Assembly (NCBI RefSeq): GCF_000756375.1
Contig: NZ_JNFD01000032.1
Location: 1 to 64,000, forward strand
Direction of reading: 5' to 3'
Length of the DNA: 64,000 nucleotides
From: Sphingopyxis sp. LC81
GTDB taxonomy: Bacteria; Pseudomonadota; Alphaproteobacteria; Sphingomonadales; Sphingomonadaceae
Under the pieces are notes generated by a model. The model was given only the letters and a program-made list of their open reading frames with translations. It made no database searches and was not told the origin of the DNA. A program made the translations under genes and the position numbers. The stretch's first letter is position 1. Every line of letters begins with the position of its first letter. Of the stretch, positions 55,861-64,000 are shown piece after piece.

Positions 55861-56850
55861 CTAAAGGCCGTCGAGGGCAAGGAGCGCGAAGCTCGCGAGC
55901 CAATGTTCGCCCATATAGTCGCCGGTGACGTGCGGGAGCGCGGCCGCGAGATGGCGCTGCGCCGCGGCTTCGGCGACGGGCGCGACAGGGTGGGCCGGGC
56001 CGAGTGCGGCGGCGAGCGCGCGCCAGCTCCATGCGCGGCTGAGGTTGAGCCCGTCGAGGTGCGCGATCTTGCCGTCGCTACGGTCGGAGACGGTGGCGGG
56101 GGTGAAGAGCGTCGCGGGCTGTTCGTGCGCCGCGCGTGGCAGGAAGGCGTCGAACCAACCGATGAAATCGCCGCCGAGGACGACCGCCATCAGATGCGCC
56201 TCGGTGAGCGCCGAGGAGAGGAATTCGTCGCCCCCCGGCTCCCATGCCGGACAGTCGCGGTCGCCGGTGAACCAGTCGCGGGTGCGAGTGTCGATGAGGG
56301 TGACGAGAACTGGGTCGCGGGTTTCGGCCCAGTGGCGCGCGAGGAGCAGTGCGAAGGCGATGTTGAAATGGGTGCCGACGCGTAAGGGGTAGGTGAGCTT
56401 GGGCAGGAAGGCGTGGAAGCGCGTGGCAAAGGCGGCGGCGAGGGGGGCGAGCGCTGCGGCCCATGGGGCATCGTGTCGCTCGGCCTCGGCGTGGAGCGCG
56501 AGGAGCCAGGCCCAGCCATAGGGGCGCTCGAAGCCCGCCGACATCGGGCGGCTTAGGAAAGCGAGCTCGCCCGCGACCTTGTCTGGGACGAGCATCGCAT
56601 CGGCGCGGGCGCGGATATCGGCGGCGACGGGAAGGTCGGGGAAGCGGCGCGCGAGGCGGAGGATCTGCCACCAGCCGTGGACGCAGCTGTGCCAGTCGAA
56701 GCTGCCGTGGAAGATCGGATGATGCTCGCGCGGGGGCTTGGCGTCCTCGGGGCCGTTCAGGACGAGGTCCATCTTGTACGGATATTCGCGGCCGAGGTGC
56801 GACAGGGTCGCGGTCGCGAAGCGGGTGGCGTGGTCGGGGGTGAGGTGCAT
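55861..56850 (-). CDS. DUF2891 family protein
   Basis: A 329-residue protein of the DUF2891 family: YPYKMDLVLNGPEDAKPPREHHPIFHG, SFDWHSCVHGWWQI, HFNIAFAL, and EPGGDEFLSSALTEAH near the middle. The fold is predicted (alpha/alpha)-toroid-like; enzymatic function unknown. It is located between DUF979 and LacI, separated from DUF979 by a palindromic repeat. Confidence 0.85.
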   Translation of the reverse strand: MHLTPDHATRFATATLSHLGREYPYKMDLVLNGPEDAKPPREHHPIFHGSFDWHSCVHGWWQILRLARRFPDLPVAADIRARADAMLVPDKVAGELAFLSRPMSAGFERPYGWAWLLALHAEAERHDAPWAAALAPLAAAFATRFHAFLPKLTYPLRVGTHFNIAFALLLARHWAETRDPVLVTLIDTRTRDWFTGDRDCPAWEPGGDEFLSSALTEAHLMAVVLGGDFIGWFDAFLPRAAHEQPATLFTPATVSDRSDGKIAHLDGLNLSRAWSWRALAAALGPAHPVAPVAEAAAQRHLAAALPHVTGDYMGEHWLASFALLALDGL

Positions 56851-56864
56851 GAGCTTACCTTATC

Positions 56865-56942
56865 CGTTCGCATCGAGCGAAGTCGAGATGCCCATCGGTC
56901 ATGCGCTCCCCGGGGTGTCTCGACTTCGCTCGACACGAATGG
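56865..56942. repeat. Dispersed palindromic repeat
   Basis: A perfect 15-bp inverted repeat, CGAGCGAAGTCGAGA (56874-56888) and TCTCGACTTCGCTCG (56918-56932), framed by near-repeats of GTTCG..CAT/CGACACGAATGG. It belongs to a sphingomonad family seen in intergenic DNA. It separates DUF2891 from DUF979. Confidence 0.75.
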
Positions 56943-56957
56943 ATTTCGGGGTGGGCG

Positions 56958-57896
56958 CTAGAACGCGAAAAGCCAGATGAAGACGATGTTCACCGCGAGC
57001 AGGGGCAGCGCGGTGCCGATCTGCGCCTTGATCACGCCATAGGGATTTTTGAGTTCTAGCAGTGCGGCGGGGACGAGGTTGAAGTTCGCGGCCATCGGGG
57101 TCATCAGCGTGCCGCAGAAGCCCGCGAGCATGCCGATCGCCGCGACGACCGCAGGGTCGCCTTCATATTGCATGATGAGCAAGGGCATGCCGATCGCGGC
57201 GAGCATAACCGGGAAAGCCGCGAAGGCGTTGCCCATCACCATGGTAAAAAAGGCCATGCCGAGCCCGTAGGCGAGCACCGCGCCGAACAGGCTGCCATGC
57301 GGGATCGCGGCGCCGATGAGGTCGCCGACGACCTCGCCGACGCCCGCGAGCGCGAAGACCGCGCCGAGGCTGGCGAGCATCTGCGGCAGGATCGCGGCCC
57401 AGCCGACCGCGTCGAGCAAGCGGCGCCCCTGCTGTGCGGGCAGTAGAAGCGGGGGCTCGAGGCGGGCCATGCCGACGGCGAGCGCGATCAGGACGCCGAG
57501 CGCGAGCGAGATGAGCGTCGCCTGCTTGGGGTCGGCGAGGCCGGGCACCCATTTGAAGAGGAAAGTGCCCGCGAGCGCGACCGCGGGGATGATCAGCGCG
57601 ACGAGGAGCAGGAAGGGGCCGTGGCGTTCGGCGCGTTCGGCCTGAATTTCGGCGGGAACTTCGTCGCTGGGCGCACGGCCGATCTGGCCGGTGCCCGCGA
57701 TCGCGACGAGCGCGAGGACGAGCAGGCCGTTGCCCAAGTCGCCGAGCCAGTCCCCGCCGAGCATCGAGAGCGCGAGCAACCCCCAGAAGGCTGCGTTGCC
57801 GAAACGCTTTGGGTTGCTGCGGTCGGCGACGCCAAGCGCGGCGAAGAGCGCGAAGGTGAGCCCCGCGAGGACATAGACGAAGCCGAGCGTGATCAT
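56958..57896 (-). CDS. DUF979 membrane protein
   Basis: A 312-residue integral membrane protein with about nine helices, including GMAFFTMVMGNAFAAFPVM and GTLMTPMAANFNLVPAALL, which fit DUF979. It is coupled to DUF969 by an ATGA overlap; the two together resemble a two-gene transporter. DUF979/DUF969 pairs occur next to pyroglutamyl-peptidase or oxoprolinase genes elsewhere (from memory). Confidence 0.85.
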   Translation of the reverse strand: MITLGFVYVLAGLTFALFAALGVADRSNPKRFGNAAFWGLLALSMLGGDWLGDLGNGLLVLALVAIAGTGQIGRAPSDEVPAEIQAERAERHGPFLLLVALIIPAVALAGTFLFKWVPGLADPKQATLISLALGVLIALAVGMARLEPPLLLPAQQGRRLLDAVGWAAILPQMLASLGAVFALAGVGEVVGDLIGAAIPHGSLFGAVLAYGLGMAFFTMVMGNAFAAFPVMLAAIGMPLLIMQYEGDPAVVAAIGMLAGFCGTLMTPMAANFNLVPAALLELKNPYGVIKAQIGTALPLLAVNIVFIWLFAF

Positions 57897-58564
57897 GCGC
57901 TCGCCTCCGGTTTCATCATCCGTTTTTCGAGGCGGCGGAGGCGCAGTCCGTGGATCAGGAAGGCGGCGATCGCGGTCGGGATCGCCCAGAGCGAAAAGTG
58001 CAGCGGCTCGATGACATAGCCATAACCCTCGAGCAGGCCCTTCATCAGCAGGATAGAGCCGATCGCGAGGAAGATATCCTCGCCGAAGAAAAGGCCGACA
58101 TTGTCGGTGGCGGCGGAGAAGGCTTTCACTTCCTCGCGCTGGTCGTCGGTGAGCGCGTCGTTCTTCGCCTCGGCGGCGGCCTCGGCCATCGGGGCGACGA
58201 GCGGGCGGACGGTCTGCGGATGCCCCGCAACCGAGGTGAGGCCGACCGCGGCCATCGCCTGGCGGAGAAGCAGATAGGAGGTGAGGAGGCGGCCGAGCGT
58301 CGCACCCTTCATCCGGCCGACCAGCGTGCGGGCGTGTTGTTGCAGCCCATAGGCTTCGAGCAGGCCGATGACGGGGAGCACGATCCAGACGATCGAGACA
58401 TAACGCGTGTCGTTGAACGCCTTGCCGAAGGCGGCGATGATCGCGGCGATGTCGAGCCCCGCAGCGAGGCCGGTCGCGAGCGCGGAGGCCATGATCACGA
58501 GCAGCGGATTGAAGCGGAGCAGGAAGCCCGCGATGATGATCAGGATGCCGATCAGCACGAGCAT
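57893..58564 (-). CDS. DUF969 membrane protein
   Basis: A 223-residue membrane protein with about five helices and the DUF969 pattern RFNPLLVIMASALATGLAAG, QHARTLVGRMKGATLGRLL, GHPQTVRPLVAPM. It starts 57 bases beyond the oxoprolinase stop on the same strand and overlaps DUF979. Probably one half of a transporter. Confidence 0.85.
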   Translation of the reverse strand: MLVLIGILIIIAGFLLRFNPLLVIMASALATGLAAGLDIAAIIAAFGKAFNDTRYVSIVWIVLPVIGLLEAYGLQQHARTLVGRMKGATLGRLLTSYLLLRQAMAAVGLTSVAGHPQTVRPLVAPMAEAAAEAKNDALTDDQREEVKAFSAATDNVGLFFGEDIFLAIGSILLMKGLLEGYGYVIEPLHFSLWAIPTAIAAFLIHGLRLRRLEKRMMKPEASA

Positions 58565-58621
58565 GGTTGGTTTCCCTTCATCCCGTCATCCCCGCGTGGG
58601 GTAGACCGCGCTGTCGCCAAA

Positions 58622-61600
58622 TTATCTCTCCCCTGATTTCCCGTATCCACCGCCGCCGGGCGTTTCGATCACGAAGGCGTCGCCTGCGGCGAGGTCTGCG
58701 CTGCCCGTCGCGGCCAGCATCTCGATCCGGCCGTCGGCGCGTTCGACCCAGTTGCGCCCCGGTGCGGCGTCGGCACCGCCCGCGAGGCCCGAGGGCGCGA
58801 TCTGTCGGCGGTTGGCAAGGATGTTCGCCGCCATCGGCTCGCGGAAGCGGATGCGGCGGGTGGCGCCGTCGCCGCCGTGCCATTGGCCCGCACCGCCCGA
58901 GCCTTTGCGGATCGAAAATTCCTCGACGATCACGGGGAAGCGCGTTTCCATGACCTCGGGGTCGGTCATCCGGCTGTTGGTCATATGCGTCTGGATAACG
59001 CTGGTGCCGTCGAAGCCGGGGCCCGCGCCCGAGCCGCCCGCGATCGTCTCGTAATATTGGTGCGCTTCATTGCCGAAGGTGAAGTTGTTCATCGTCCCCT
59101 GCGCGGGGGCCATCGCGCCGAAGGCGGCGAACAGCGCGTCGGTGATGACCTGGCTCGTCTCGACATTGCCCGCGACGACCGCGGCGGGATAGGTTGGGGA
59201 CAGCATCGAATTGTCGGGAACGATCAGCGTGACAGGGGCAAGGCAGCCCTCGTTCATCGGGATCGGATCGTCGAGCATCGTGCGCAGGACATAGAGGACC
59301 GCGGCGCGGACGACCGGCATCGGCGCGTTGAAATTGTCAGGGAGCGTCGCCGACGAACCAGTGAAGTCGATGGTGACGTGGCGCGCCGCGCGGTCGACTT
59401 TGACCGCGACAGCAACCTCGGCGCCATTGTCCATCGCATAGCGGAAGGCGCCGTCGTCGAGGCGCGCGACAAGCTGGCGGACGGCCGCCTCGGCCTGCGC
59501 TTGCCCATGCGCCATATAGGCGGCGACGGTGGTGGCGCCGTGCGCGGCGGAGAGGTCGGCGAGCGCGCTCGCCCCGCGCTGGCAGGCGGCGACTTGCGCC
59601 TTCAGATCGGCGATGTTGAGCGCGGGGTTGCGTGCGGGCCAAGGGCTGTCGACAAGGTGCGACGCGACGGCCGCGTCGCGGAAATGGCCGTCGTCGACGA
59701 TCAGCATATTGTCGAAGAGAATGCCTTCGTCCTCGATGCTTTTGCTGTCGGGAGGCATCGAGCCGGGGGCGATGCCGCCGAGGTCGGCGTGGTGGCCGCG
59801 CGCGGCCACGAAGAAGCTTGGTTCGTCGCCTTCCACGAACACCGGCATGATGACGGTGATGTCGGGGAGGTGGGTGCCGCCGTCGTAGGGGGCGTTGAGG
59901 GCGTAGGCGTCGCCGCGCCTGATGCCGCGGCCATCGTGTGTGCGCTGGCGCAGGATGGTGCGGACGCTCTCGCCCATCGAGCCGAGATGCACGGGCATAT
60001 GCGGTGCGTTTGCGACGAGGCGGCCGTCGCCGTCGAAGATCGCGCAGGAGAAATCGAGCCGCTCGCGGATGTTGATCGACGAGGCACTGTGCTGGAGCGC
60101 GCCGCCCATTTCCTCGGCGATCGCCATGAACAGGCTGTTGAAGATTTCGAGGCGGATCGGGTCGGGGGTGGTCAGGCCGTCGCGCGAGACGATTTGTATT
60201 CCGGTCGCTCGCGTACGGGCGAGGAGCAATGTGCCTTCGCTTTGGACCTCGCCGCGCCAGCCGGGCTCGACGATCGTCGTCGAAAGCGCATCGATGATGA
60301 TCGCGGGGCCGACGATGGTGCGGCCGGGGGCGAGGGCGCCGCGCTGGTGGAGCGGGACCCGATGCTCGGCGCCCGCGAGCCATGCGGTGACGATTTCGGG
60401 TTCGGTTTCGGTGGTCGGCGCGGGCAAGGACAGGGCCGCGGGCGCGTCGCCCGCCTCGGTCAGTTCGACGCGGATGCGGTCGACGACGAGGTTGGCGTGC
60501 GGGGCGTAACCGAAGCGCTGGCGGAACGCGGCGGCGAAGGCTTGTGCCATGTCGGCGGGCGGGCCGAGCGGGAGTTCGATCGCGTTGTCGCTGTCGGCGA
60601 GGCGGACGAAGAGCAGGGTTTCGCGCGTCGTCGCGGCATCGGGGGCGAGATCGGTGCGGGCTTGATCCGACAGCTCGATTTCGGTCGCGGCGAGCGTTGC
60701 GGCGCAATCCTCGTCGAGTATGAGCGCGAGCGTGCGCTCGCGGATCGCCGATGGTTTGGCGAGGCCCATGCCAAAGGCCGAGAGCACCCCCGCGAGCGGA
60801 TGGAGCAATATCTCGTCGACGCCGAGCGCGTCGGCGACGAGGCAGACATGTTGCCCCGCAGCGCCGCCGAAACCGACGAGGCTGTAGCCTTGCGTCACGT
60901 CGTGGCCGCGCGCGATGGTGATGCGCTTGATCGCGTTCGCCATTTGCTGGACCGCGATGGCGAGCAGACCTTCGGCGAGGGCTTCGGGGGTAATGCCTCC
61001 GACCTCGGCGGCCATCGCGGCGAATTTCTCCACCACGACATCGCGGTCGAGCGGCTGGTCGCCGTTCGGGCCGAAGAGTTTGGGGAAATGGTCGGGCTGG
61101 ATTTTGCCGAGCAGGAGGTTGCAGTCGGTGACGGTGAGCGGCCCGCCACGGCCATAGGCGGCGGGACCGGGGTTCGCGCCCGCGCTTTCGGGGCCGACAA
61201 GCAGGCGCGCGCCGTCCCAGCGGCAGATCGAACCGCCGCCTGCCGCCACCGTATGGATGCGCAGCATCGGCGCGCGGATGCGCGTGCCCGCGACGATCGT
61301 CTCGTTATCGCGCTCGAGGCGGCCGGCGTAGTGGCTGACGTCGGTCGAGGTGCCGCCCATGTCGAAGCCGATGAGGCGGGTTTTGCCCAAGGGCGCGGCG
61401 CTGCCGACCATGCCGACGATGCCGCCCGCGGGACCCGAGAGGATCGCGTCGCGGCCGTGGAAGGCCGATGCGGCGGCGAGGCCGCCCGAGCTTTTCATGA
61501 ACTGCGGGTCGACGCCCTCTCCGAGCTGCGCGACGAATTGCCGGACATAATGGTGGAGGACGGGCGAGAGATAGGCGTCGGCGAGCGTCGTGTCGCCGCG

Positions 61601-62212
61601 GCCGATCAGCTTGATCAGCGCGCTGACGTCGTGGCTCGTCGAGATCTGGGTGAAGCCGAGCTCGCGGGCGATGTTGGCGAGCCGCTGTTCGTGCGCGGGG
61701 TAGCGGTAGCCGTGCATCAGCACGATCGCGATGCTGGTGAGGCCCCGCTCGCGCGCGGCTTGCAGCGCGGCGCGGACCTGCTCCTCGTCGAGCGGGGTCA
61801 GAACCCCGCCGCCGGGACCGACGCGTTCGCTGATTTCGGCGACCGCGGCGTGGGGCGGAGCGATGCGGTCGAGCCGTCGCGCGAAGAGGTCGGGGCGGTC
61901 CTGATAACCGATCGTCAGCGCGTCGCCGAAGCCGCGCGTGATCGCGAGCAAGGTCGGTTCGCCCTTGCGTTCGAGGAGCGCGTTGGTCGCGACCGTGCTG
62001 CCCATGCGGATCGCGAGCGGCGGGAGCGCGCCCGCGCCCGCGCCGGTCAGGTCGCGGATCGCATTGACCGCGGCGTCGCCGGGGCGTGCGGGGTCTTCGG
62101 AAAGATATTTGGTGGTGACGACGGCGCCGTCGGGGCCGCGCGCGACGACATCGGTGAATGTGCCGCCGCGGTCGATCCATATCTGCCAGCGGTCGTCAGT
62201 CGTTTGGGGCAT
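58622..62212 (-). CDS. Fused 5-oxoprolinase/hydantoinase (HyuA-HyuB)
   Basis: A 1196-residue protein. The N-terminal HyuA half (~1-690) has the ATP-binding motif RGGTFTDVV (residues 15-23) and FDMGGTSTDVSHY; the C-terminal HyuB half (~700-1196) has NAPHMPVHLGSMGESVR and the C-terminal GGGGYGKSGER. The fused layout resembles eukaryotic OPLAH. It hydrolyses 5-oxoproline to glutamate with ATP, or a related hydantoin. The ATG chosen overlaps the histidine kinase stop by 17 bases; the frame extends 13 codons upstream. Confidence 0.92.
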   Translation of the reverse strand: MPQTTDDRWQIWIDRGGTFTDVVARGPDGAVVTTKYLSEDPARPGDAAVNAIRDLTGAGAGALPPLAIRMGSTVATNALLERKGEPTLLAITRGFGDALTIGYQDRPDLFARRLDRIAPPHAAVAEISERVGPGGGVLTPLDEEQVRAALQAARERGLTSIAIVLMHGYRYPAHEQRLANIARELGFTQISTSHDVSALIKLIGRGDTTLADAYLSPVLHHYVRQFVAQLGEGVDPQFMKSSGGLAAASAFHGRDAILSGPAGGIVGMVGSAAPLGKTRLIGFDMGGTSTDVSHYAGRLERDNETIVAGTRIRAPMLRIHTVAAGGGSICRWDGARLLVGPESAGANPGPAAYGRGGPLTVTDCNLLLGKIQPDHFPKLFGPNGDQPLDRDVVVEKFAAMAAEVGGITPEALAEGLLAIAVQQMANAIKRITIARGHDVTQGYSLVGFGGAAGQHVCLVADALGVDEILLHPLAGVLSAFGMGLAKPSAIRERTLALILDEDCAATLAATEIELSDQARTDLAPDAATTRETLLFVRLADSDNAIELPLGPPADMAQAFAAAFRQRFGYAPHANLVVDRIRVELTEAGDAPAALSLPAPTTETEPEIVTAWLAGAEHRVPLHQRGALAPGRTIVGPAIIIDALSTTIVEPGWRGEVQSEGTLLLARTRATGIQIVSRDGLTTPDPIRLEIFNSLFMAIAEEMGGALQHSASSINIRERLDFSCAIFDGDGRLVANAPHMPVHLGSMGESVRTILRQRTHDGRGIRRGDAYALNAPYDGGTHLPDITVIMPVFVEGDEPSFFVAARGHHADLGGIAPGSMPPDSKSIEDEGILFDNMLIVDDGHFRDAAVASHLVDSPWPARNPALNIADLKAQVAACQRGASALADLSAAHGATTVAAYMAHGQAQAEAAVRQLVARLDDGAFRYAMDNGAEVAVAVKVDRAARHVTIDFTGSSATLPDNFNAPMPVVRAAVLYVLRTMLDDPIPMNEGCLAPVTLIVPDNSMLSPTYPAAVVAGNVETSQVITDALFAAFGAMAPAQGTMNNFTFGNEAHQYYETIAGGSGAGPGFDGTSVIQTHMTNSRMTDPEVMETRFPVIVEEFSIRKGSGGAGQWHGGDGATRRIRFREPMAANILANRRQIAPSGLAGGADAAPGRNWVERADGRIEMLAATGSADLAAGDAFVIETPGGGGYGKSGER

Positions 62213-63815
62213 TGTCCGGCCAGCGAATGACGATGGCGAGGCTGTTGTCAACCGCCGTGCGCTGCCAGCGGCCCTTGAGCTGGCGTTCGATCAGCGTGCG
62301 GATGAACTGGGTGCCGAAGCTTTCGCAGTCGATGTGCGGGGTTTCGGGAAGGTTGCTTTCGACCCAGTCGAGCTGGATGTCGCCCCCGTCGCGGTGCCAG
62401 CTGACCGCAAGGTTACCCTTGCCCGCCAGCGCACCATATTTGATGCTGTTGGTGACGAATTCGTGGACTGCGAGCGACAGCGCCTGTGCGCCCTCGTCGT
62501 CGAGGCGGACGTCGGGGCCGGTGATCGCGGCGAGCTGTTCGGGCGAGCGACCGGCGAGTTCGAGCTCGCGGTGGACGATCCGCCCCAGATCGACGCTGTC
62601 GACCGCGCCGGTGACGAGCATCTGCTTGGCGTCCGAGAGCGCGCGCATGCGCCCGTCGAACTTCGTCTCGAAATCCGCAAGGCTTTCGGATTCGCGCAGC
62701 GTAATGCGCGCGAGCGCACCGATGCGGGCGAAGGCGTTTTTCATCCGGTGCGCCATCTCGCCGATCATCAATTCGCGATCTTCGGCATGGCGCGCCCTTT
62801 GCGCGGCGAGCGCCTGAAACGCGTTGATGCGGCGGCGCTGGACGCGGTGAAGCTGGGTGGCGAGCAGCGCGAGCGCGACACCGAAGATGAAGATACCGAG
62901 CGGGCGGCCCAGCCGCTCGAGGAAGCGGCCGTAGGAGATATGCATCGTCCATTGCCGGTCGGCGATACGCAGCACCTGCTCCTGCGCGTCCCAGCCCATC
63001 TTGCCGTGGCGGAAAACGACCGGTGCCGCGGGACCGGCGCCGGCGCGGATCTCGAGCCCGTCGATTTTGCCTAGCTGCGACCCGAGCACCGCCTTCATCA
63101 TGTCGTTAATGCGAAAGGGGGCATAGACGAACGCCTCGACCGGCCGGGTGCCGGGCGCCGTCGCCGCATTGCCTATCACCCCGGGGTCCGACCCGCGGGT
63201 GTAGACGGGGAGGTAGATGAGAAAGCCCTGCTGCTTGACCTTTGCAGCGCGTTCCTGCGCGAGCTGGACGATGCCGCTCGCGGCCGGACGCCCGGTCTGC
63301 CAGGCACGCCGCATCGCCGCGCGCCGCACGGGTTCGCTGTACATGTCGAAGCCCAGCGCGACGTGGCGGCGCGGCGTATAGGGTTCGATGAGGACGACGG
63401 GAAAGCCGACGGGCTGGTCGGTCTCGCCCCACACCTTGATATCCCTGCCGTAATTTTCGTGCAGCCGCGTCTCGATCGCGGCCGGCGTGCCCGCACGCAT
63501 TGCGGCGGCGATGCCGATACCCTCCATCCCCGGGGCATGGACCTGCGGCTGGAGCGCGCCGAGATAGGCGCGGATACCGGGGCCGCTGGCGGCGGCGTCG
63601 GACTGGTAGAGCGCGCGGACGCCTTCGAGGATCGCGACATGGTCGCGCAGCCGCATGTTGAACTGCGCCGCGACGCGTTCGGCCTGATCGGCTTCTTCGG
63701 CCTGATTATAGAGGAAGCTGGCACTGGCCGCGACGATGGTCGCAAGCAGGATAACCAGCCCGACGAAGCGGACCAGCAGCGCCAACAGCCGATCTGCCCA
63801 GGTTGAAGGGCGCAT
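62196..63815 (-). CDS. CHASE-domain HWE histidine kinase
   Basis: A 539-residue membrane sensor. N-terminal helix (~12-34), a periplasmic CHASE domain (~60-290), a second helix (~303-322), and a cytoplasmic HWE/HisKA_2 kinase with His356 in EMAHRMKNAF and HEFVTNSIKYGAL (N-box), followed by WVESNLPETP. No response regulator is seen near. Its stop overlaps the oxoprolinase ATG by 17 bases, so the two are translationally linked. The TTG three bases upstream is ignored. Confidence 0.92.
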   Translation of the reverse strand: MRPSTWADRLLALLVRFVGLVILLATIVAASASFLYNQAEEADQAERVAAQFNMRLRDHVAILEGVRALYQSDAAASGPGIRAYLGALQPQVHAPGMEGIGIAAAMRAGTPAAIETRLHENYGRDIKVWGETDQPVGFPVVLIEPYTPRRHVALGFDMYSEPVRRAAMRRAWQTGRPAASGIVQLAQERAAKVKQQGFLIYLPVYTRGSDPGVIGNAATAPGTRPVEAFVYAPFRINDMMKAVLGSQLGKIDGLEIRAGAGPAAPVVFRHGKMGWDAQEQVLRIADRQWTMHISYGRFLERLGRPLGIFIFGVALALLATQLHRVQRRRINAFQALAAQRARHAEDRELMIGEMAHRMKNAFARIGALARITLRESESLADFETKFDGRMRALSDAKQMLVTGAVDSVDLGRIVHRELELAGRSPEQLAAITGPDVRLDDEGAQALSLAVHEFVTNSIKYGALAGKGNLAVSWHRDGGDIQLDWVESNLPETPHIDCESFGTQFIRTLIERQLKGRWQRTAVDNSLAIVIRWPDNAPND

Positions 63816-63932
63816 CAATTTATCCTGCCTGAATGGCTGCCGTAGCAGCGCCCCCCTCCATGCTCAGATGTTTCACGCGAAAGGGCTGATAGCAAGTAAA
63901 TTTCGCGCCGGTCCGGCCCTGTCGCTGGCCGG

Positions 63933-63960
63933 TTGCAAGGGAAAACCCATTGCCTATGAT
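63933..63960 (+). promoter_or_regulatory. Sigma70-type promoter
   Basis: TTGCAA and TATGAT are separated by 16 bases. The -10 matches the consensus in five of six positions. It lies 26 bases before the last, partial gene and drives it to the right. Confidence 0.5.
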
Positions 63961-63986
63961 GCGGCATACAGAATGGGAGAAGCGCG

Positions 63987-64000
63987 ATGATCATTTACGG
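63987..64000 (+). CDS. Partial CDS at the right edge
   Basis: Only 14 bases (ATG ATC ATT TAC GG) fall in the window: Met-Ile-Ile-Tyr and part of one more codon. GGGAGAAG precedes it with good spacing, and a promoter-like element is upstream. The product cannot be named. Confidence 0.5.

Noticed and set aside
58877-62230. A 1117-codon open frame on the plus strand, opposite the oxoprolinase gene
   Set aside because: It is the mirror frame of a GC-rich gene. Its predicted protein is Arg/Asp/Glu/Gly-rich without motifs, while the opposite strand has complete HyuA and HyuB signatures.

Overview
The window is GC-rich, densely packed chromosomal DNA that looks like a member of the Sphingomonadaceae, probably Sphingopyxis or a close relative. 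This is inferred from gene content: alphaproteobacterial SspB and ATP12, a crtY-crtI-crtB cluster with a beta-cyclase of the CrtY type, an HWE-type histidine kinase, frequent GTG/TTG starts, ATGA stop/start couplings and several dispersed palindromic repeat families. I see no prophage, insertion sequence, CRISPR array, toxin-antitoxin pair, defence locus or rRNA. About 70 protein genes, one tRNA and a handful of regulatory or repeat elements account for nearly all of it, and no gene-free stretch exceeds about 275 bases.

Layout. 1-9.8 kb: an SDR dehydrogenase with a hotdog thioesterase, gmk, small membrane proteins, fumC, sspB, and the hisB-hisH-hisA-hisF run, in which a palindromic repeat supplies the end of hisA and the ribosome-binding region of hisF; then a Ca2+/H+ antiporter. 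9.8-14.2 kb: a KASIII-like ketoacyl synthase, a TSUP exporter, a LysR regulator and a small secreted protein. 14.2-18.8 kb: a compact napEFDABC operon for periplasmic nitrate reduction, including a 52-residue napE. 19-22.8 kb: an L,D-transpeptidase coupled to an LprI-like secreted protein, trmB, and metK with a short structured leader. 22.8-32 kb: lnt, envelope proteins, a sterol-desaturase-family hydroxylase overlapping a DUF2141 gene, and a carotenoid operon crtY-crtI-LOG-crtB continued by pnuC and a NadR-type kinase.

32-44.7 kb: metA (carrying the Glu111 typical of acetyl-CoA users), an acyl-CoA ligase, an OmpR-like regulator with a degenerate receiver, a second ligase-isomerase-crotonase cassette bracketed by two inverted copies of a ~135-bp repeat, then the crcB-rlu-paiB-atp12 cluster, a thermonuclease-like protein and a winged-helix regulator. 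44.7-53.3 kb: corA, tRNA-Val(TAC), a divergent GntR/nitroreductase pair, an amidohydrolase, acnA, and two lipoproteins. 53.4-63.8 kb: a diguanylate cyclase and a mostly unidirectional block of a CHASE-HWE histidine kinase, a fused 5-oxoprolinase/hydantoinase, DUF969 and DUF979 membrane proteins, DUF2891 and a LacI regulator. I read the block as a likely uptake-and-catabolism system for 5-oxoproline or a related cyclic amide. It is the best candidate here for a poorly described system. Starts were chosen by Shine-Dalgarno position, coupling to the upstream stop and family length; uncertain starts are noted.
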